DNA from: Sphingomonas sp. HMP6
GTDB lineage: Bacteria > Pseudomonadota > Alphaproteobacteria > Sphingomonadales > Sphingomonadaceae
NCBI RefSeq assembly: GCF_013374095.1
Contig: NZ_AP022672.1
Location: forward strand, 186,001 to 250,000
Length of the DNA: 64,000 bases
Direction: 5' to 3'
The notes beneath the pieces are model-generated. The model ran no database searches. It saw only the letters and a program-made list of their open reading frames with translations, and was not told the DNA's origin. This document shows, piece after piece, positions 37,870-50,744 of the stretch. Within the stretch, counting starts at the first letter, position 1, and each line of letters starts with the position of its first letter. The position numbers and the translations under genes were made by a program.

Positions 37870-38934
37870 CTACGCCGCCTTCAAAGACTGCATGTCGATG
37901 ACGAAGCGATATTTGACGTCGCTTTTCACCATCCGGTCATAAGCGGCGTCGATATCCTGGATGTTGATCATCTCGATATCGGAGGTCAGGCCGTGCTTGA
38001 CGCAGAAATCGAGCATGTCCTGCGTTTCGGCGATACCGCCGATCAACGATCCGGCAAGCGCACGGCGCTTGAAGATCAGATTGCCGACGCTGGGGGAGGG
38101 ATGCGGCGTCTCGGGTACGCCAACCAGAGTCATCGTCCCGTCGCGCTTGAGCAAGACGAGAAACGGATCGAGGTCGTGGCTTGCGGCCACGGTGTTGAGG
38201 ATGAAATCGAAGCTGCCGAGATGCTCGGCCATCGCATCGGCGTCCTTCGACACGATCAGGTCGGTCGCGCCGAGGCGCTTGGCATCGTCGCGTTTGCCCG
38301 GCGAGGTGCTGAAGACATAGACTTCGGCACCCATCGCGGCGGCGATCTTGACCCCCATATGACCGAGGCCGCCGAGGCCGACGATGCCGACCTTTTGCCC
38401 CGGGCCGACCTTCCAATGGTGCAGCGGCGAATAGGTGGTGATTCCGGCGCACAGCAGCGGTGCCACCGCGGCGAGATCTGCCTCGGCATGCGTCACCTTC
38501 AGCACGAAATCCTGCTTCACTACGATATGGTCGGAATAGCCGCCCATCGTGTGGCCACCCGAAACCGTGTCGGGGCCGTTATAGGTGCCGACGAAGCCGG
38601 TCGTTTCGCAATATTGCTCTTCGCCGTCGTTGCACGACGGGCAATGGCCGCAGCTGTCGACCATGCAGCCGACGCCGGCGATGTCGCCGACCGCGAATTT
38701 GGTGACGTTCTTGCCGACGGCGGAAACGCGCCCGACAATCTCGTGGCCGGGCACGCACGGATACAGCGTGCCGCCCCATTCCCCACGCACGGTGTGGAGA
38801 TCGGAGTGGCATACCCCGCAGAACAGGATGTCGATCGCGACATCCTCGGCACCGGGATCACGGCGGTCGAAGGTGAAGGGCGCGAGCGGCGCGTGGGCGA
38901 CGTGCGCCGCAAAGGCGTGCGTTGTGGTTGGCAT
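37870..38934 (-). CDS. zinc-dependent NAD(P)-alcohol dehydrogenase
   Basis: 354 aa, medium-chain dehydrogenase of the YahK/cinnamyl-alcohol dehydrogenase group. Catalytic zinc ligands: C39 (FCGVCHSDLH) and H64 (PGHEIVG). The structural zinc cysteines C95, C98, C101 and C109 lie in DSCGHCPSCNDGEEQYC. Rossmann motif GIVGLGGLGHMGVKIAAAMG. Reduces aldehydes or oxidises alcohols in the cytoplasm; the natural substrate cannot be inferred. Start ATG 38934 (MPTTTHAFAAH). Confidence 0.92.
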   Translation of the reverse strand: MPTTTHAFAAHVAHAPLAPFTFDRRDPGAEDVAIDILFCGVCHSDLHTVRGEWGGTLYPCVPGHEIVGRVSAVGKNVTKFAVGDIAGVGCMVDSCGHCPSCNDGEEQYCETTGFVGTYNGPDTVSGGHTMGGYSDHIVVKQDFVLKVTHAEADLAAVAPLLCAGITTYSPLHHWKVGPGQKVGIVGLGGLGHMGVKIAAAMGAEVYVFSTSPGKRDDAKRLGATDLIVSKDADAMAEHLGSFDFILNTVAASHDLDPFLVLLKRDGTMTLVGVPETPHPSPSVGNLIFKRRALAGSLIGGIAETQDMLDFCVKHGLTSDIEMINIQDIDAAYDRMVKSDVKYRFVIDMQSLKAA

Positions 38935-39030
38935 GGTTGATCTTTCAGAGCCGGCGCGGCGCGCGGGCGGAATTCTGGGCAAGGCAGCCCAGGCAGTGGT
39001 AACCAGCAAGCACCCGCCATCGTTCCAGCG

Positions 39031-40491
39031 TCAGCGCGGGAAAGTTGCGTTCCACCACGCCGTGAGCCGTGCGCGCTCGGCTGCGGTTACATGCAGGCCG
39101 AGTTTGCTCCGCCGCAGCAGGACGTCGTCGGTGCTGCGCGCCCATTCGCGGTCGTGGAGCCAGCGGGCCTCGACTTCGGTGAGCCCGCCGCCGAGATCGA
39201 CGCCCATCGCGGCTTCGTCGGCGATCCCTTCCAGCAGCTCGGGCAGCATCGATCCGTAGGCATGTGCCATCCGTTCGGCGCGCGCTGCACCCAGGAAAGG
39301 CCAAGTTGCCTGCACGTGCGCGATGAAGCTCGGCAGATCGGCGATCGCGCCGCCGGGGAAAACGCGGACGCGGGTGACCGGATGCGCCTTGAAGCCCATT
39401 GGCGCGGCGAGCTTCTCCAGCGCTTCCTCGGCCAGGTGCCGCGCGGTGGTGATCTTGCCGCCAAACACGGACAGCAAGGTCGGGCCGTTGGTGTCGAGTT
39501 CGAGCACGTAATCGCGCGTGACTTCCTTGGCCTCGCTTGCGCCGTCGTCATAGAGCGGACGCACGCCGGACCAGGTCGAGGTGACGTCGGCGGGGCTGAT
39601 CTGCTTGATGAAGTGGCGGTTCACCGCCTCGCACAAATAGGCAATCTCGTCGGCGTCGATCTGCGCATCCTCGGGCGCATCTACGGGCACGTCGGTGGTG
39701 CCGATCTCGGTGAAGTCGCCTTGATAGGGGATGGCGAAGACGATGCGGCGGTCGGGTTGCTGCAGGATATAGGCGTGGTCGCCCTCGAACAGTTTGGGCA
39801 CGACGATATGGCTGCCCTTCACCAGCCGCACGCCCGATGCGGCGTTGACGCCGAGCCGCCCGAGCAATTGATGGACCCACGGGCCGGCGGCGTTGACCAT
39901 CGCGCGCGCGGTTACCTCGCGCCCATCAGACAGCGTTGCACGCCATACATCGCCCTCGCGCCGCGCGGATTCGAGCGCGGTGCCGACCAGGATCTCCGCG
40001 CCGTTCGCGGCGGCATCGACCGCGTTGAGCACGGTCAGGCGCGAATCGTCGACGAAGGCGTCGGAATAGACGAACCCGCTCGATCCACCCTTTAGCGGGG
40101 CGCTGAACGCGGTGTCGGACTTGCGTAAGCCCCGCGAGCGCGGGAGCGACATCTTGCCGCCGAGGAAATCATAGAGATAGAGCCCGATCCGCAGCATCCA
40201 CCACGGCCGCACCGAATTTTCCTGCGGCAGCACGAATCGCAACGGATGGATGATGTGCGGGGCGGCCTTCACCAGCCGTTCCCGTTCCCGGAGCGCCTCT
40301 GCGACCAGTTTGAAGTCGTAATATTCGAGATAGCGCAAGCCGCCATGGATGAGCTTGGTCGACGCCGACGAGGTGTGCGCGGCAAGATCGTCGCGCTCGA
40401 CCAGCAGGATTTTCAGGCCAAGCAGCGACGCTTCGCGCGCGATTGCGCAGCCGTTGATGCCGCCGCCAACGATAAGCAGGTCATATGTCAT
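39031..40491 (-). CDS. glpD: glycerol-3-phosphate dehydrogenase (FAD, aerobic type)
   Basis: 486 aa. Oxidises glycerol-3-phosphate to DHAP at the membrane and passes electrons to quinone. FAD motif LLIVGGGINGCAIAREASLLG near residue 5, then STKLIHGGLRYLEYYDF, VNAAGPWVHQL, IGTTDVPVD and the C-terminal DAO_C domain (ADEAAMGVDLGGGLTEVEARWL). The ATG at 40491 has AGG eight nt upstream; a GTG three codons earlier (40500) is the alternative. No glpK or glpF is nearby. Confidence 0.95.
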   Translation of the reverse strand: MTYDLLIVGGGINGCAIAREASLLGLKILLVERDDLAAHTSSASTKLIHGGLRYLEYYDFKLVAEALRERERLVKAAPHIIHPLRFVLPQENSVRPWWMLRIGLYLYDFLGGKMSLPRSRGLRKSDTAFSAPLKGGSSGFVYSDAFVDDSRLTVLNAVDAAANGAEILVGTALESARREGDVWRATLSDGREVTARAMVNAAGPWVHQLLGRLGVNAASGVRLVKGSHIVVPKLFEGDHAYILQQPDRRIVFAIPYQGDFTEIGTTDVPVDAPEDAQIDADEIAYLCEAVNRHFIKQISPADVTSTWSGVRPLYDDGASEAKEVTRDYVLELDTNGPTLLSVFGGKITTARHLAEEALEKLAAPMGFKAHPVTRVRVFPGGAIADLPSFIAHVQATWPFLGAARAERMAHAYGSMLPELLEGIADEAAMGVDLGGGLTEVEARWLHDREWARSTDDVLLRRSKLGLHVTAAERARLTAWWNATFPR

Positions 40492-40558
40492 CGCTGTCAC
40501 CTAGCGGGACAGGTAGGGCGTGTCACCCGCCGTTGCGACGCCGGATGATCGCGGCCTG

Positions 40559-40587
40559 TTGACCGTCAGCGAGTCGCACTGTATGCG
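40559..40587 (+). promoter_or_regulatory. rpsL: candidate promoter of the str operon
   Basis: TTGACC at 40559-40564 and TATGCG at 40582-40587 are separated by exactly 17 bp, about 157 nt before the rpsL start. The long GC-rich leader that follows could hold regulatory structure. Prediction from sequence only. Confidence 0.5.
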
Positions 40588-40743
40588 CACCCCCGCTCGA
40601 CTGGGAGTTTGCTTCCGGATGAGTGCCTGAACATTGCTGGATGCATTCCAGGGTCCGGGGGGCGATTCGCCTCTGTCGGTCCCTTTTGTATTTCGAGCTT
40701 CCGGCTCCAGCAAAGTAACCAATTTCTCAAGGTGAAGAGATTC

Positions 40744-41115
40744 ATGCCGACGATCAACCAGCTGGTCCGCAAGGGCCGCGAACAGCAGAAGGCCAAGAAC
40801 AAGGTCCCTGCGATGGAAGCGAACCCGCAGAAGCGCGGCGTTTGCACCCGCGTCTACACGACGACCCCGAAGAAGCCGAACTCCGCACTGCGCAAGGTGG
40901 CCAAGGTCCGCCTGACCAACCAGCGCGAAGTCATCAGCTACATCCCCGGTGAGGGCCATAACCTGCAGGAGCATTCGGTCGTGCTGATCCGCGGCGGTCG
41001 CGTTCGCGATCTTCCCGGTGTGCGCTACCACGTTCTGCGCGGTGTGCTCGATACACAGGGTGTCAAGGATCGTCGCCAGTCGCGTTCCAAGTACGGCGCC
41101 AAGCGTCCGAAGTAA
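40744..41115 (+). CDS. rpsL: 30S ribosomal protein S12
   Basis: 123 aa decoding-centre protein. [20 protein letters not shown] and [16 protein letters not shown] are diagnostic. Lys43, the classical streptomycin-resistance site, is wild type. Position 88 is Arg (GGRVRDLPG) where most bacteria have Lys; K88R is a known streptomycin-resistance substitution elsewhere. First gene of the str operon (rpsL-rpsG-fusA-tuf). Confidence 0.98.
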   Translation: MPTINQLVRKGREQQKAKNKVPAMEANPQKRGVCTRVYTTTPKKPNSALRKVAKVRLTNQREVISYIPGEGHNLQEHSVVLIRGGRVRDLPGVRYHVLRGVLDTQGVKDRRQSRSKYGAKRPK

Positions 41116-41172
41116 GCCGGTCGGCTTTTATAGCCGATCCCAGATGGCTGAAGTTTAGAAGGAAGAATTGAA

Positions 41173-41643
41173 ATGGCACGTCGTCGTCGCCCAGAAAAGC
41201 GCATCATCCTCCCCGATCCTAAATATGGTGATGAGGTCCTCTCGAAGTTCATGAACTCGGTTATGCTCGACGGTAAGAAGTCGGTCGCAGAACTGATCGT
41301 GTACGGCGCGATGGAAACCGTCGAGCAGCGCGCTAAGAAGGATCCCGTCGCGGTTTTCCACGATGCGCTCACCAACGTGAAGCCCGGCATCGAAGTCCGC
41401 AGCCGCCGTGTCGGTGGTGCGACCTATCAGGTCCCGGTCGAAGTGCGCCCCGAGCGTGCCCAGGCTCTGGCGATCCGCTGGTTGATCACGGCCGCGCGCG
41501 CGCGCAGCGAGAACACCATGTCGGCACGCCTTTCGGGTGAGCTGATGGACGCCGCCAACAACCGCGGCAACGCGGTGAAGAAGCGTGAAGATACGCATCG
41601 CATGGCCGAAGCCAACCGCGCCTTCTCGCACTATCGCTGGTAA
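41173..41643 (+). CDS. rpsG: 30S ribosomal protein S7
   Basis: 156 aa 16S-binding head protein. [28 protein letters not shown] and [23 protein letters not shown] are standard; GGAAG precedes the ATG. 57 nt after rpsL; 124 nt before fusA. Confidence 0.98.
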   Translation: MARRRRPEKRIILPDPKYGDEVLSKFMNSVMLDGKKSVAELIVYGAMETVEQRAKKDPVAVFHDALTNVKPGIEVRSRRVGGATYQVPVEVRPERAQALAIRWLITAARARSENTMSARLSGELMDAANNRGNAVKKREDTHRMAEANRAFSHYRW

Positions 41644-41767
41644 CAGCGGATTCGATCGCGCCGCTGGTAACAGCAGCGCAATCGGCCTGTTGCCGATGAC
41701 GTTTAGTACCTATATCGGGCAGGCCGGGGCATAGCTCCGGCCTCTCCACATTCCCAAGGAACCGATC

Positions 41768-43843
<2,076 letters not shown>

Positions 43844-43948
43844 GGCGTATCGCGCTAAGGGCTGGCGTTATCTGAAATAGGTCGTTAAGGGCGCGCCTTC
43901 GCGTGGAGCCCTGAAGGCCGCGAACCGAATCAATCAAGGTAGGAAATC

Positions 43949-45139
43949 ATGGCGAAAGCAAAGTTCGAGCGGAACAAGCCGCATCTCAACATCGGCACGA
44001 TCGGCCATGTCGATCATGGCAAGACCTCGCTGACGGCTGCGATCACCAAGGTGCTCGCCGAGACCGGTGGCGCCACCTTCACCAGCTATGCGAACATCGA
44101 TAAGGCTCCTGAGGAGCGCGAGCGCGGCATCACGATCTCGACCGCACACGTCGAGTATGAGACGCTGGCACGTCACTACGCGCACGTCGATTGCCCGGGC
44201 CACGCCGATTATGTGAAGAACATGATCACGGGTGCCGCTCAGATGGACGGCGCGATCCTGGTCGTGTCCGCAACCGACGGCCCGATGCCGCAGACGCGCG
44301 AGCACATCCTGCTCGCACGCCAGGTCGGCGTGCCGACGATGGTCGTGTTCATGAACAAGGTCGATCTGGTCGACGACGAGGAAATCCTCGAGCTGGTCGA
44401 GATGGAAATCCGCGAGCTTCTGTCGAAGTATGATTTCGATGGGGACAACATCCCCGTCATCCGTGGTTCGGCTGTTGCAGCGCTCAACGACGTCACGCCC
44501 GAGATCGGCCATGATGCCGTGCTCCGCCTGATGGAAGCTGTCGACACGTACCTGCCGCAGCCCGAGCGTCCGCTCGACAAGCCGTTCATGATGCCGATCG
44601 AGGACGTCTTCTCGATCTCGGGTCGTGGTACGGTCGTCACCGGCCGCGTCGAGACCGGCATCGTCAAGGTTGGCGAAGAAGTCGAAATCGTCGGCATCAA
44701 CGACACGCGCAAGACCACGGTCACGGGCGTCGAAATGTTCCGCAAGCTGCTCGACTCGGGCCAGGCTGGCGACAACATCGGCGCGCTGATCCGCGGCGTT
44801 GGCCGTGAAGAAGTCGAGCGTGGTCAAGTTCTCTGCAAGCCCGGCTCGATTAAGCCGCACACCGACTTCTCGTCGGAAGTGTACGTGCTGTCGAAGGACG
44901 AGGGTGGCCGTCACACGCCGTTCTTCGCCAACTATCGTCCGCAGTTCTACTTCCGCACGACCGACGTGACCGGCACCGTCGAGCTGCCTGAGGGCACCGA
45001 GATGGTCATGCCAGGCGACAACATCGCACTCGGCGTCAAGCTGATCGCACCGATCGCCATGGACGTCGGCCAGCGTTTCACCATCCGTGAGGGTGGCCGT
45101 ACGGTAGGTTCGGGTATCGTCAGCGGTATCTCGGCCTAA
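43949..45139 (+). CDS. tuf: elongation factor Tu
   Basis: 396 aa. Delivers aminoacyl-tRNA to the ribosome. [15 protein letters not shown] (G1), [12 protein letters not shown] (G3), [10 protein letters not shown] (G4) and the C-terminal [19 protein letters not shown] precedes the ATG. A hairpin follows at 45157-45188 before the S10 operon. Confidence 0.98.
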   Translation: MAKAKFERNKPHLNIGTIGHVDHGKTSLTAAITKVLAETGGATFTSYANIDKAPEERERGITISTAHVEYETLARHYAHVDCPGHADYVKNMITGAAQMDGAILVVSATDGPMPQTREHILLARQVGVPTMVVFMNKVDLVDDEEILELVEMEIRELLSKYDFDGDNIPVIRGSAVAALNDVTPEIGHDAVLRLMEAVDTYLPQPERPLDKPFMMPIEDVFSISGRGTVVTGRVETGIVKVGEEVEIVGINDTRKTTVTGVEMFRKLLDSGQAGDNIGALIRGVGREEVERGQVLCKPGSIKPHTDFSSEVYVLSKDEGGRHTPFFANYRPQFYFRTTDVTGTVELPEGTEMVMPGDNIALGVKLIAPIAMDVGQRFTIREGGRTVGSGIVSGISA

Positions 45140-45156
45140 GACGTAAAAAAATACTG

Positions 45157-45188
45157 CCGCCCCGGTCGCCGAAAGGCAGCCGGGGCGG
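45157..45188 (+). terminator. hairpin after tuf
   Basis: Perfect 9-bp stem CCGCCCCGG / CCGGGGCGG with a 14-nt loop, followed by TTGCTATTTG rather than a clean T-run. It probably pauses or partially terminates the str transcript; read-through into rpsJ is likely. Confidence 0.5.
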
Positions 45189-45300
45189 TTGCTATTTGTG
45201 AGAGGCTCGGCTAGTGGCCCGCCTCTGATTTTGGTTTTAACAGCAAGAGCCCCGAAGCCGTACGACTTACGGGGCCCGCTCTTTCGCATCGGTAGGGACT

Positions 45301-45609
45301 ATGGACAGCAATATCCGCATTCGTCTTAAGGCGTTCGATCATCGCGTGCTTGATCAGGCGACCGGCGACATCGCCGACACCGCACGTCGCACCGGCGCGC
45401 TGATCCGTGGCCCCATTCCGTTGCCGACGCGCATCGAGAAGTTCACCGTGAACCGCGGTCCGCACATCGACAAGAAGTCGCGCGAGCAGTTCGAAGTCCG
45501 CACCTATAAGCGCATGCTCGACATCGTTCAGCCGACGCCGCAGACGGTCGACGCGCTGATGAAGCTCGATCTCGCCGCTGGCGTTGACGTGGAAATCAAG
45601 CTCGCGTAA
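45301..45609 (+). CDS. rpsJ: 30S ribosomal protein S10
   Basis: 102 aa, also the NusE antitermination factor. It starts [22 protein letters not shown] and includes [29 protein letters not shown] (in pieces). TAGGGACT lies before the ATG. Unusually, 217 nt separate it from rplC. Confidence 0.98.
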   Translation: MDSNIRIRLKAFDHRVLDQATGDIADTARRTGALIRGPIPLPTRIEKFTVNRGPHIDKKSREQFEVRTYKRMLDIVQPTPQTVDALMKLDLAAGVDVEIKLA

Positions 45610-45631
45610 GAGCGCGCCTCCACAGAGATTC

Positions 45632-45652
45632 GGTGCCGCCTTCTGCGGCACC
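45632..45652 (+). promoter_or_regulatory. hairpin between rpsJ and rplC
   Basis: GGTGCCGC / GCGGCACC, 8 bp with a 5-nt loop, starts 23 nt after the rpsJ stop. No T-run follows. Candidate pause, attenuator or protein-binding structure. Confidence 0.45.
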
Positions 45653-45773
45653 AGATAGATGGGATACCGCCAGGTTCGCCTGGGTCTGCGTCCCCCGACA
45701 CGCTCCACCGCCCACGCGGGGAGCACCAGCCCGGGTCGGGGCCGCAGTATAAAATAAAGTTTGGGCTGAGTAC

Positions 45774-45801
45774 GCACCCTACGGAATGGTCCGTGGGGTG
45801 C
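45774..45801 (+). promoter_or_regulatory. rplC: 12-bp hairpin in the rplC leader
   Basis: GCACCCTACGGA, loop ATGG, TCCGTGGGGTGC: twelve pairs with one G-U, ending 25 nt before rplC. An AT-rich TATAAAAT-like box lies just upstream (about 45749-45756), so a secondary promoter plus structured leader is plausible. Confidence 0.5.
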
Positions 45802-45826
45802 CTCTGCATTGAATGGAGCATTGATC

Positions 45827-46582
45827 ATGCGCACTGGCGTGATCGCGAAAAAGATGGGGATGACCCGCTGGTTCCAGGACGATGGGCGCCATGTGCCCGT
45901 GACCGTTCTGGCACTGGAAAATCTGCAAGTCGTGGCCGTTCGCGAGGCCGATAGAGACGGGTATGTCGCAGTCCAGCTGGGCGCGGGTACCGCAAAAGCA
46001 AAGAATGTCGCCAAGCCGCAGCGTGGCCATTTCGGCAAGGCCGAAGTCGAGCCCAAGGCGAAGCTGGCTGAATTCCGCGTTTCCGATGACGCCGTGCTCG
46101 AAGTTGGCGCGACCATCTCGGCCGACCATTATGTCGCCGGCCAGATCGTCGACATTCAGGGCGTGACGCAGGGCAAGGGTTTCCAGGGCGGCATGAAGCG
46201 CTGGGGCTTCGGCGGTTTGCGCGCGACGCACGGCGTTTCGGTTTCGCACCGTTCGCTCGGTTCTACGGGGCAACGCCAGGATCCGGGCAAGGTCTTCAAG
46301 AACAAGAAGATGGCCGGGCACATGGGCGACAAGAACCGTACCCAGCAGAACCTCGAAATCGTTTCGACCGACGTCGAGCGTGGTCTCATCTTCGTCAAGG
46401 GCTCGGTCCCTGGTTCGAAGGGCGGCTGGTTGCTCGTCAAGGATTCGGTGAAGGTCGCACGGCACGCAGATGCGCCGTACCCCGCCGGTCTTCGCGCCGT
46501 TGCGAACAATAACGACACCGCTCCCGCCGAGACGCCTGCTGACGTCGCGACCGTGGATGCGACCGACGGCCAGGAGGGCTGA
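45827..46582 (+). CDS. rplC: 50S ribosomal protein L3
   Basis: 251 aa. [20 protein letters not shown] and [19 protein letters not shown] are diagnostic; the internal start 45827 is preferred over 45809. It is longer than the E. coli protein because of an acidic C-terminal tail of about 40 residues, common in this group. Confidence 0.97.
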   Translation: MRTGVIAKKMGMTRWFQDDGRHVPVTVLALENLQVVAVREADRDGYVAVQLGAGTAKAKNVAKPQRGHFGKAEVEPKAKLAEFRVSDDAVLEVGATISADHYVAGQIVDIQGVTQGKGFQGGMKRWGFGGLRATHGVSVSHRSLGSTGQRQDPGKVFKNKKMAGHMGDKNRTQQNLEIVSTDVERGLIFVKGSVPGSKGGWLLVKDSVKVARHADAPYPAGLRAVANNNDTAPAETPADVATVDATDGQEG

Positions 46583-46584
46583 TC

Positions 46585-47211
46585 ATGAAGGTTACATCTC
46601 AGTCTTTCGATGGTGCGACCGGCACGGACATCGAGCTCAACGACGAGGTCTTCGGCCTCGATCCGCGCGCCGATATCCTGCACCGTGTTGTCACATGGCA
46701 GCTCGAAAAGCGTCGTGCGACCGCACGCGGCACGCGTGAGCGTGCCGACGTCGCTCGCACCGGCAAGAAGTTCGGCAACCAGAAGGGCGGCGGTACCGCC
46801 CGTCACGGCGATCGCCGCGCTCCGGTGTTCGTCGGTGGCGGTAAGGCGCACGGCGCCCGCGTCCGCGACTTCAACCCGTCGCTGAACAAGAAGGTTCGCG
46901 CGCTCGGCCTCAAGATGGCGCTTTCGAGCCATGCCCAGGCCGGCACGCTGATCGTTATGGACAGCCTGGCGGTTGCCGAGAACAAGACCAAGACGCTGAT
47001 CGCGGATTGGGCGAAGCTCGGAACCGGCAAGACCGCGCTCGTCATCGACGGCGACATGGTCGACACCAGCTTCGCTTTGGCCGCGGGTAACTTGCACACG
47101 ATCAACGTGCTGCCGGCCGCTGGTGCCAATGTTTATGATATCCTGAAGCACGACACGCTGGTCCTGACCCGCGCTGCCGTCGACATGCTGGAGGCGCGCT
47201 TCAATGGCTAA
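46585..47211 (+). CDS. rplD: 50S ribosomal protein L4
   Basis: 208 aa, exit-tunnel and operon-regulatory protein. [34 protein letters not shown] is characteristic (in pieces). CAGGAGGG precedes the ATG. Its last 8 nt overlap rplW. Confidence 0.97.
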   Translation: MKVTSQSFDGATGTDIELNDEVFGLDPRADILHRVVTWQLEKRRATARGTRERADVARTGKKFGNQKGGGTARHGDRRAPVFVGGGKAHGARVRDFNPSLNKKVRALGLKMALSSHAQAGTLIVMDSLAVAENKTKTLIADWAKLGTGKTALVIDGDMVDTSFALAAGNLHTINVLPAAGANVYDILKHDTLVLTRAAVDMLEARFNG

Positions 47212-47515
47212 GCCAAAAACCGCGATCGACGCGCGTCATTATGACGTGATCGTCGCACCGCACATCACCGAGAAGGCGACCTTGCTCAGCGAGCATAACG
47301 CCGTCGTGTTCCGCGTCACCAACGACGCGACCAAGCCGCAGATTAAAGCTGCGGTCGAGGCGCTGTTCGATGTGACCGTGCTGGGCGTCAATACGATCGT
47401 CCAGAAGGGCAAGACCAAGAAGTGGAAGGGCGCGCCCTACACTCGCTCCGACATCAAGAAGGCGATCGTGACGTTGAAGGACGGCCAGTCCATCGACGTG
47501 ACGACGGGGATCTGA
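47204..47515 (+). CDS. rplW: 50S ribosomal protein L23
   Basis: 103 aa exit-port protein and docking site for SRP and trigger factor. [14 protein letters not shown] and [20 protein letters not shown] match the family. Overlaps rplD by 8 nt, 4 nt before rplB. Confidence 0.97.
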   Translation: MAKPKTAIDARHYDVIVAPHITEKATLLSEHNAVVFRVTNDATKPQIKAAVEALFDVTVLGVNTIVQKGKTKKWKGAPYTRSDIKKAIVTLKDGQSIDVTTGI

Positions 47516-47519
47516 TCCG

Positions 47520-48374
47520 ATGGCACTGAAGCATTATAACCCGACCAGCCCGGCACGCCGTGGCCTGATCCTGATCGACCGGTCCGGTCTGCACAAGGGC
47601 GGCCCTGTGAAGGCGCTGACCGAAGGCAAGCGCAAGACCGGTGGTCGCAATAACAAGGGCCATGTGACTTCGCGCGGTATCGCCGGCGGTCACAAGCAGC
47701 GCTATCGCATCATCGACTTCAAGCGCCGGTTGTGGGGCGTCGAGGGCACGGTCGAGCGGATCGAATATGATCCCAACCGCACCGCGTTCATCGCGCTGAT
47801 CAACTATGGCAAGACCGAAGACGGCAAGGAAAACGTTGCCTATATCGTCGCGCCGCAGCGTCTGGCCGTTGGTGACAAGGTCGTCGCCGACAAGAAGACC
47901 GACGTGAAGCCGGGCAATGCGATGGAACTGGGCCAGATGCCGGTTGGCACGATCGTCCACAACGTCGAGATGAAGCCGGGCAAGGGTGGCCAGATCGCCC
48001 GTTCGGCTGGTACGTATGTGCAGGTCGTCGGTCGCGACAAGGGCATGGTCATGGTCCGCCTCAACTCGGGCGAGCAGCGTTACATCCATGCGAATTGCAT
48101 GGCGACGGTCGGTGCCGTGTCGAACCCCGACAATGGCAACACCAACCTCGCCAAGGCCGGTCGTAATCGCTGGTTGGGCGTGAAGCCGCTGACGCGCGGC
48201 GTCGCCAAGAACCCGGTCGACCATCCGCACGGCGGTGGTGAAGGCCGGACCTCGGGTGGCCGTCATCCGGTTACGCCATGGGGCAAGCCGACCAAGGGTG
48301 CGCGCACCCGTCACAATAAGTCGACGGATAAGATGATTATCCGTTCGCGTCATTCGACGAAGAGGAAGGGCTAA
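47520..48374 (+). CDS. rplB: 50S ribosomal protein L2
   Basis: 284 aa peptidyl-transferase-associated protein. [20 protein letters not shown] and [20 protein letters not shown] are diagnostic, including the conserved His near residue 236 in the DHPHGGGEG loop. Confidence 0.98.
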   Translation: MALKHYNPTSPARRGLILIDRSGLHKGGPVKALTEGKRKTGGRNNKGHVTSRGIAGGHKQRYRIIDFKRRLWGVEGTVERIEYDPNRTAFIALINYGKTEDGKENVAYIVAPQRLAVGDKVVADKKTDVKPGNAMELGQMPVGTIVHNVEMKPGKGGQIARSAGTYVQVVGRDKGMVMVRLNSGEQRYIHANCMATVGAVSNPDNGNTNLAKAGRNRWLGVKPLTRGVAKNPVDHPHGGGEGRTSGGRHPVTPWGKPTKGARTRHNKSTDKMIIRSRHSTKRKG

Positions 48375-48375
48375 C

Positions 48376-48651
48376 ATGGCTCGCTCAGTCTGGAAGGGTC
48401 CGTTCGTGGACCTTCATCTGCTCAAGAAGGCAGAAACCGCTCAGGAAACCAATGCGCGTGGTGCGATCAAGACTTGGTCGCGTCGCTCGACGATCCTGCC
48501 GCAGTTCGTTGGCCTCACGTTCAGCGTCTATAACGGCCGGAAGTTCGTGCCGGTGTCGGTCAACGAGGACATGGTGGGCATGAAGCTCGGCGAGTTCGCA
48601 CCCACCCGCTATTTCCCCGGCCACGCCGCGGACAAGAAGGGCAAGCGCTGA
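48376..48651 (+). CDS. rpsS: 30S ribosomal protein S19
   Basis: 91 aa head protein. [41 protein letters not shown] and [18 protein letters not shown]. Its stop overlaps the rplV start by one base. Confidence 0.98.
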   Translation: MARSVWKGPFVDLHLLKKAETAQETNARGAIKTWSRRSTILPQFVGLTFSVYNGRKFVPVSVNEDMVGMKLGEFAPTRYFPGHAADKKGKR

Positions 48652-49034
48652 TGTCTAAGGCAAAATCCCCCCGCCGGGTCGGCGAGAAGGAAGCCCTCTC
48701 GGTCGGCACGCAGATCCGCGGTTCGGCGCAGAAGCTCGGCCTGGTTGCAGCGCTCATCCGCAACAAGCCGGTCGGCGATGCGATGAACATCCTGCAATTC
48801 TCGACCAAGGGTATGGCGATCGAAGCGCGCAAGGTTCTGGCCTCGGCCATCGCCAACGCTGAGAACAACCATAACCTCGACGTCGATGCGCTGGTCGTTT
48901 CCGAAGCGTCGGTCGGCAAATCGATCGTGATGAAGCGTTTCGCCACGCGCGGTCGCGGTAAGTCGACGCGCATCCTGAAGCCGTTCAGCCGCTTGCGCAT
49001 CGTCGTTCGCGAAATGGAAGAAGAAGAAGCGTAA
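48651..49034 (+). CDS. rplV: 50S ribosomal protein L22
   Basis: 127 aa exit-tunnel protein. [44 protein letters not shown] and the C-terminal [17 protein letters not shown]. Stop overlaps rpsC by one base. Confidence 0.98.
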   Translation: MSKAKSPRRVGEKEALSVGTQIRGSAQKLGLVAALIRNKPVGDAMNILQFSTKGMAIEARKVLASAIANAENNHNLDVDALVVSEASVGKSIVMKRFATRGRGKSTRILKPFSRLRIVVREMEEEEA

Positions 49035-49735
49035 TGGGTCAGAAATCGAACCCCATCGGTCTGCGCCTGCAGATCAATCGCACCTGGGACAGCCGCTGGT
49101 ATGCCGAGGGCGCCGATTACGGTCGTCTTTTGCTCGAAGATCTCAAGATGCGCGCGTTCATCATGAAGACGTTGCCACAGGCAGCGATCTCCAAGGTGGT
49201 GATCGACCGTCCGGCCAAGCTGTGCCGCGTCTCGATCTTCGCAGCACGCCCCGGCGTCATCATCGGCAAGAAGGGTGCGGACATCGAAAAGCTGCGCCGT
49301 CTGCTCGGCAAGATGACCAGCTCGGACGTCAGCCTGAACATCGTTGAAATCCGCAAGCCGGAAGTCGACAGCAAGCTCGTCGCGCAGGGTATCGCCGATC
49401 AGCTCGAGCGTCGTATCGCCTTCCGTCGCGCCATGAAGCGTGCGGTGCAGTCGGCAATGCGTCTGGGCGCCGAAGGCATCCGGATCAATTGCGGCGGCCG
49501 TCTCGGCGGTGCCGAAATCGCTCGTTCGGAATGGTATCGCGAAGGTCGCGTTCCGCTTCACACGCTGCGCGCCAATGTCGATTATGCTGAAGCGACTGCA
49601 CACACCGCGTACGGCGTGTGCGGCGTGAAGGTGTGGATCTTCAAGGGCGAAATCCTGGGCCATGACCCGATGGCGACCGACCGGCTGATGATGGAAGCAC
49701 AGACTTCCGGCGTCCGGCCTGATCCGCGCCGCTAA
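49034..49735 (+). CDS. rpsC: 30S ribosomal protein S3
   Basis: 233 aa mRNA-entry protein. [25 protein letters not shown]-domain [15 protein letters not shown] and [20 protein letters not shown] are intact. Confidence 0.98.
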   Translation: MGQKSNPIGLRLQINRTWDSRWYAEGADYGRLLLEDLKMRAFIMKTLPQAAISKVVIDRPAKLCRVSIFAARPGVIIGKKGADIEKLRRLLGKMTSSDVSLNIVEIRKPEVDSKLVAQGIADQLERRIAFRRAMKRAVQSAMRLGAEGIRINCGGRLGGAEIARSEWYREGRVPLHTLRANVDYAEATAHTAYGVCGVKVWIFKGEILGHDPMATDRLMMEAQTSGVRPDPRR

Positions 49736-49745
49736 GGAATAGATC

Positions 49746-50180
49746 ATGCTTCAACCGAAAAAGACCAAGTTCCGCAAGGCCTTCAAGGGCCGCATCCATG
49801 GCGACGCCAAGGGTGGCACCACGCTCAACTTCGGGTCGTATGGCCTGAAGGCAATGGAGCCGGATCGTCTCACCGCACGCCAGATTGAGGCGGCTCGCCG
49901 CGCGATCACGCGTCACATCAAGCGCCAGGGCCGTTTGTGGATCCGCGTTTTCCCGGACGTTCCCGTCTCGGGCAAGCCTGCCGAAGTCCGCATGGGTAAG
50001 GGCAAGGGTTCGCCGGAATATTGGGCAGCGCGCGTCAAGCCGGGCCGGATCCTGTTCGAACTGGACGGCGTTCCCGGTGACATCGCCGCGATGGCGTTCA
50101 GCCGTGCAGCGATGAAGTTGCCGATCAAGGTGAAGGTCGTTGCCCGTCTTGGCGACACCTCGCATCTGGGAGTTGCATAA
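49746..50180 (+). CDS. rplP: 50S ribosomal protein L16
   Basis: 144 aa. [39 protein letters not shown] and [20 protein letters not shown]. Sits 1 nt before rpmC. Confidence 0.98.
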   Translation: MLQPKKTKFRKAFKGRIHGDAKGGTTLNFGSYGLKAMEPDRLTARQIEAARRAITRHIKRQGRLWIRVFPDVPVSGKPAEVRMGKGKGSPEYWAARVKPGRILFELDGVPGDIAAMAFSRAAMKLPIKVKVVARLGDTSHLGVA

Positions 50181-50181
50181 C

Positions 50182-50397
50182 ATGGCCAAGATCGACACGC
50201 GTCGTTCCGACCTGGTCGCCAAGACCGAAGATCAGCTGGGCGAAGAGCTCGGCAATCTGAAGCGTGAGGCGTTCAACCTGCGTTTCCAGGCGGCGACCAA
50301 CCAGCTCGAAAAGCCGAGCCGGGTCCGCGAAGTCCGTCGCGATATCGCACGGATCAAGACCCTCCAGTCGTCGCGTTCGCGCGACGCTGCCAAGTAA
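50182..50397 (+). CDS. rpmC: 50S ribosomal protein L29
   Basis: 71 aa. Start [39 protein letters not shown] is the family signature. Annotated from the internal ATG 50182, which matches family length. Confidence 0.96.
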   Translation: MAKIDTRRSDLVAKTEDQLGEELGNLKREAFNLRFQAATNQLEKPSRVREVRRDIARIKTLQSSRSRDAAK

Positions 50398-50407
50398 GGA
50401 TTTAGAC

Positions 50408-50680
50408 ATGCCAAAGCGCGTGCTGACGGGGCTGATCGTCTCCGACAAGGGCGACAAGACGGTGGTCGTGAACGTGGAGCGTAAGGTCAAGCACCCGCTC
50501 TACGGCAAGATCATCCGTCGTACGAAGAAGTACCATGCCCATGATGAGGGCAATGAGTTCAAGCAGGGTGAAACCGTGCGGATCGAAGAGACCGCACCGA
50601 TCTCCAAGCTGAAGACCTGGAAGGTCGTCGATCGGGTTAACACCCACGCGACGCCCGAGCGGGTTGACGTCGACGCGTAA
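50408..50680 (+). CDS. rpsQ: 30S ribosomal protein S17
   Basis: 90 aa OB-fold protein. [41 protein letters not shown] and [18 protein letters not shown] confirm it. Confidence 0.97.
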   Translation: MPKRVLTGLIVSDKGDKTVVVNVERKVKHPLYGKIIRRTKKYHAHDEGNEFKQGETVRIEETAPISKLKTWKVVDRVNTHATPERVDVDA

Positions 50681-50744
50681 AGCGTTGGTTTATTGAGGCG
50701 GCACCGGTCGGAATCGGTGCCAAAGAAGAGAAGGAAGCGGATCC

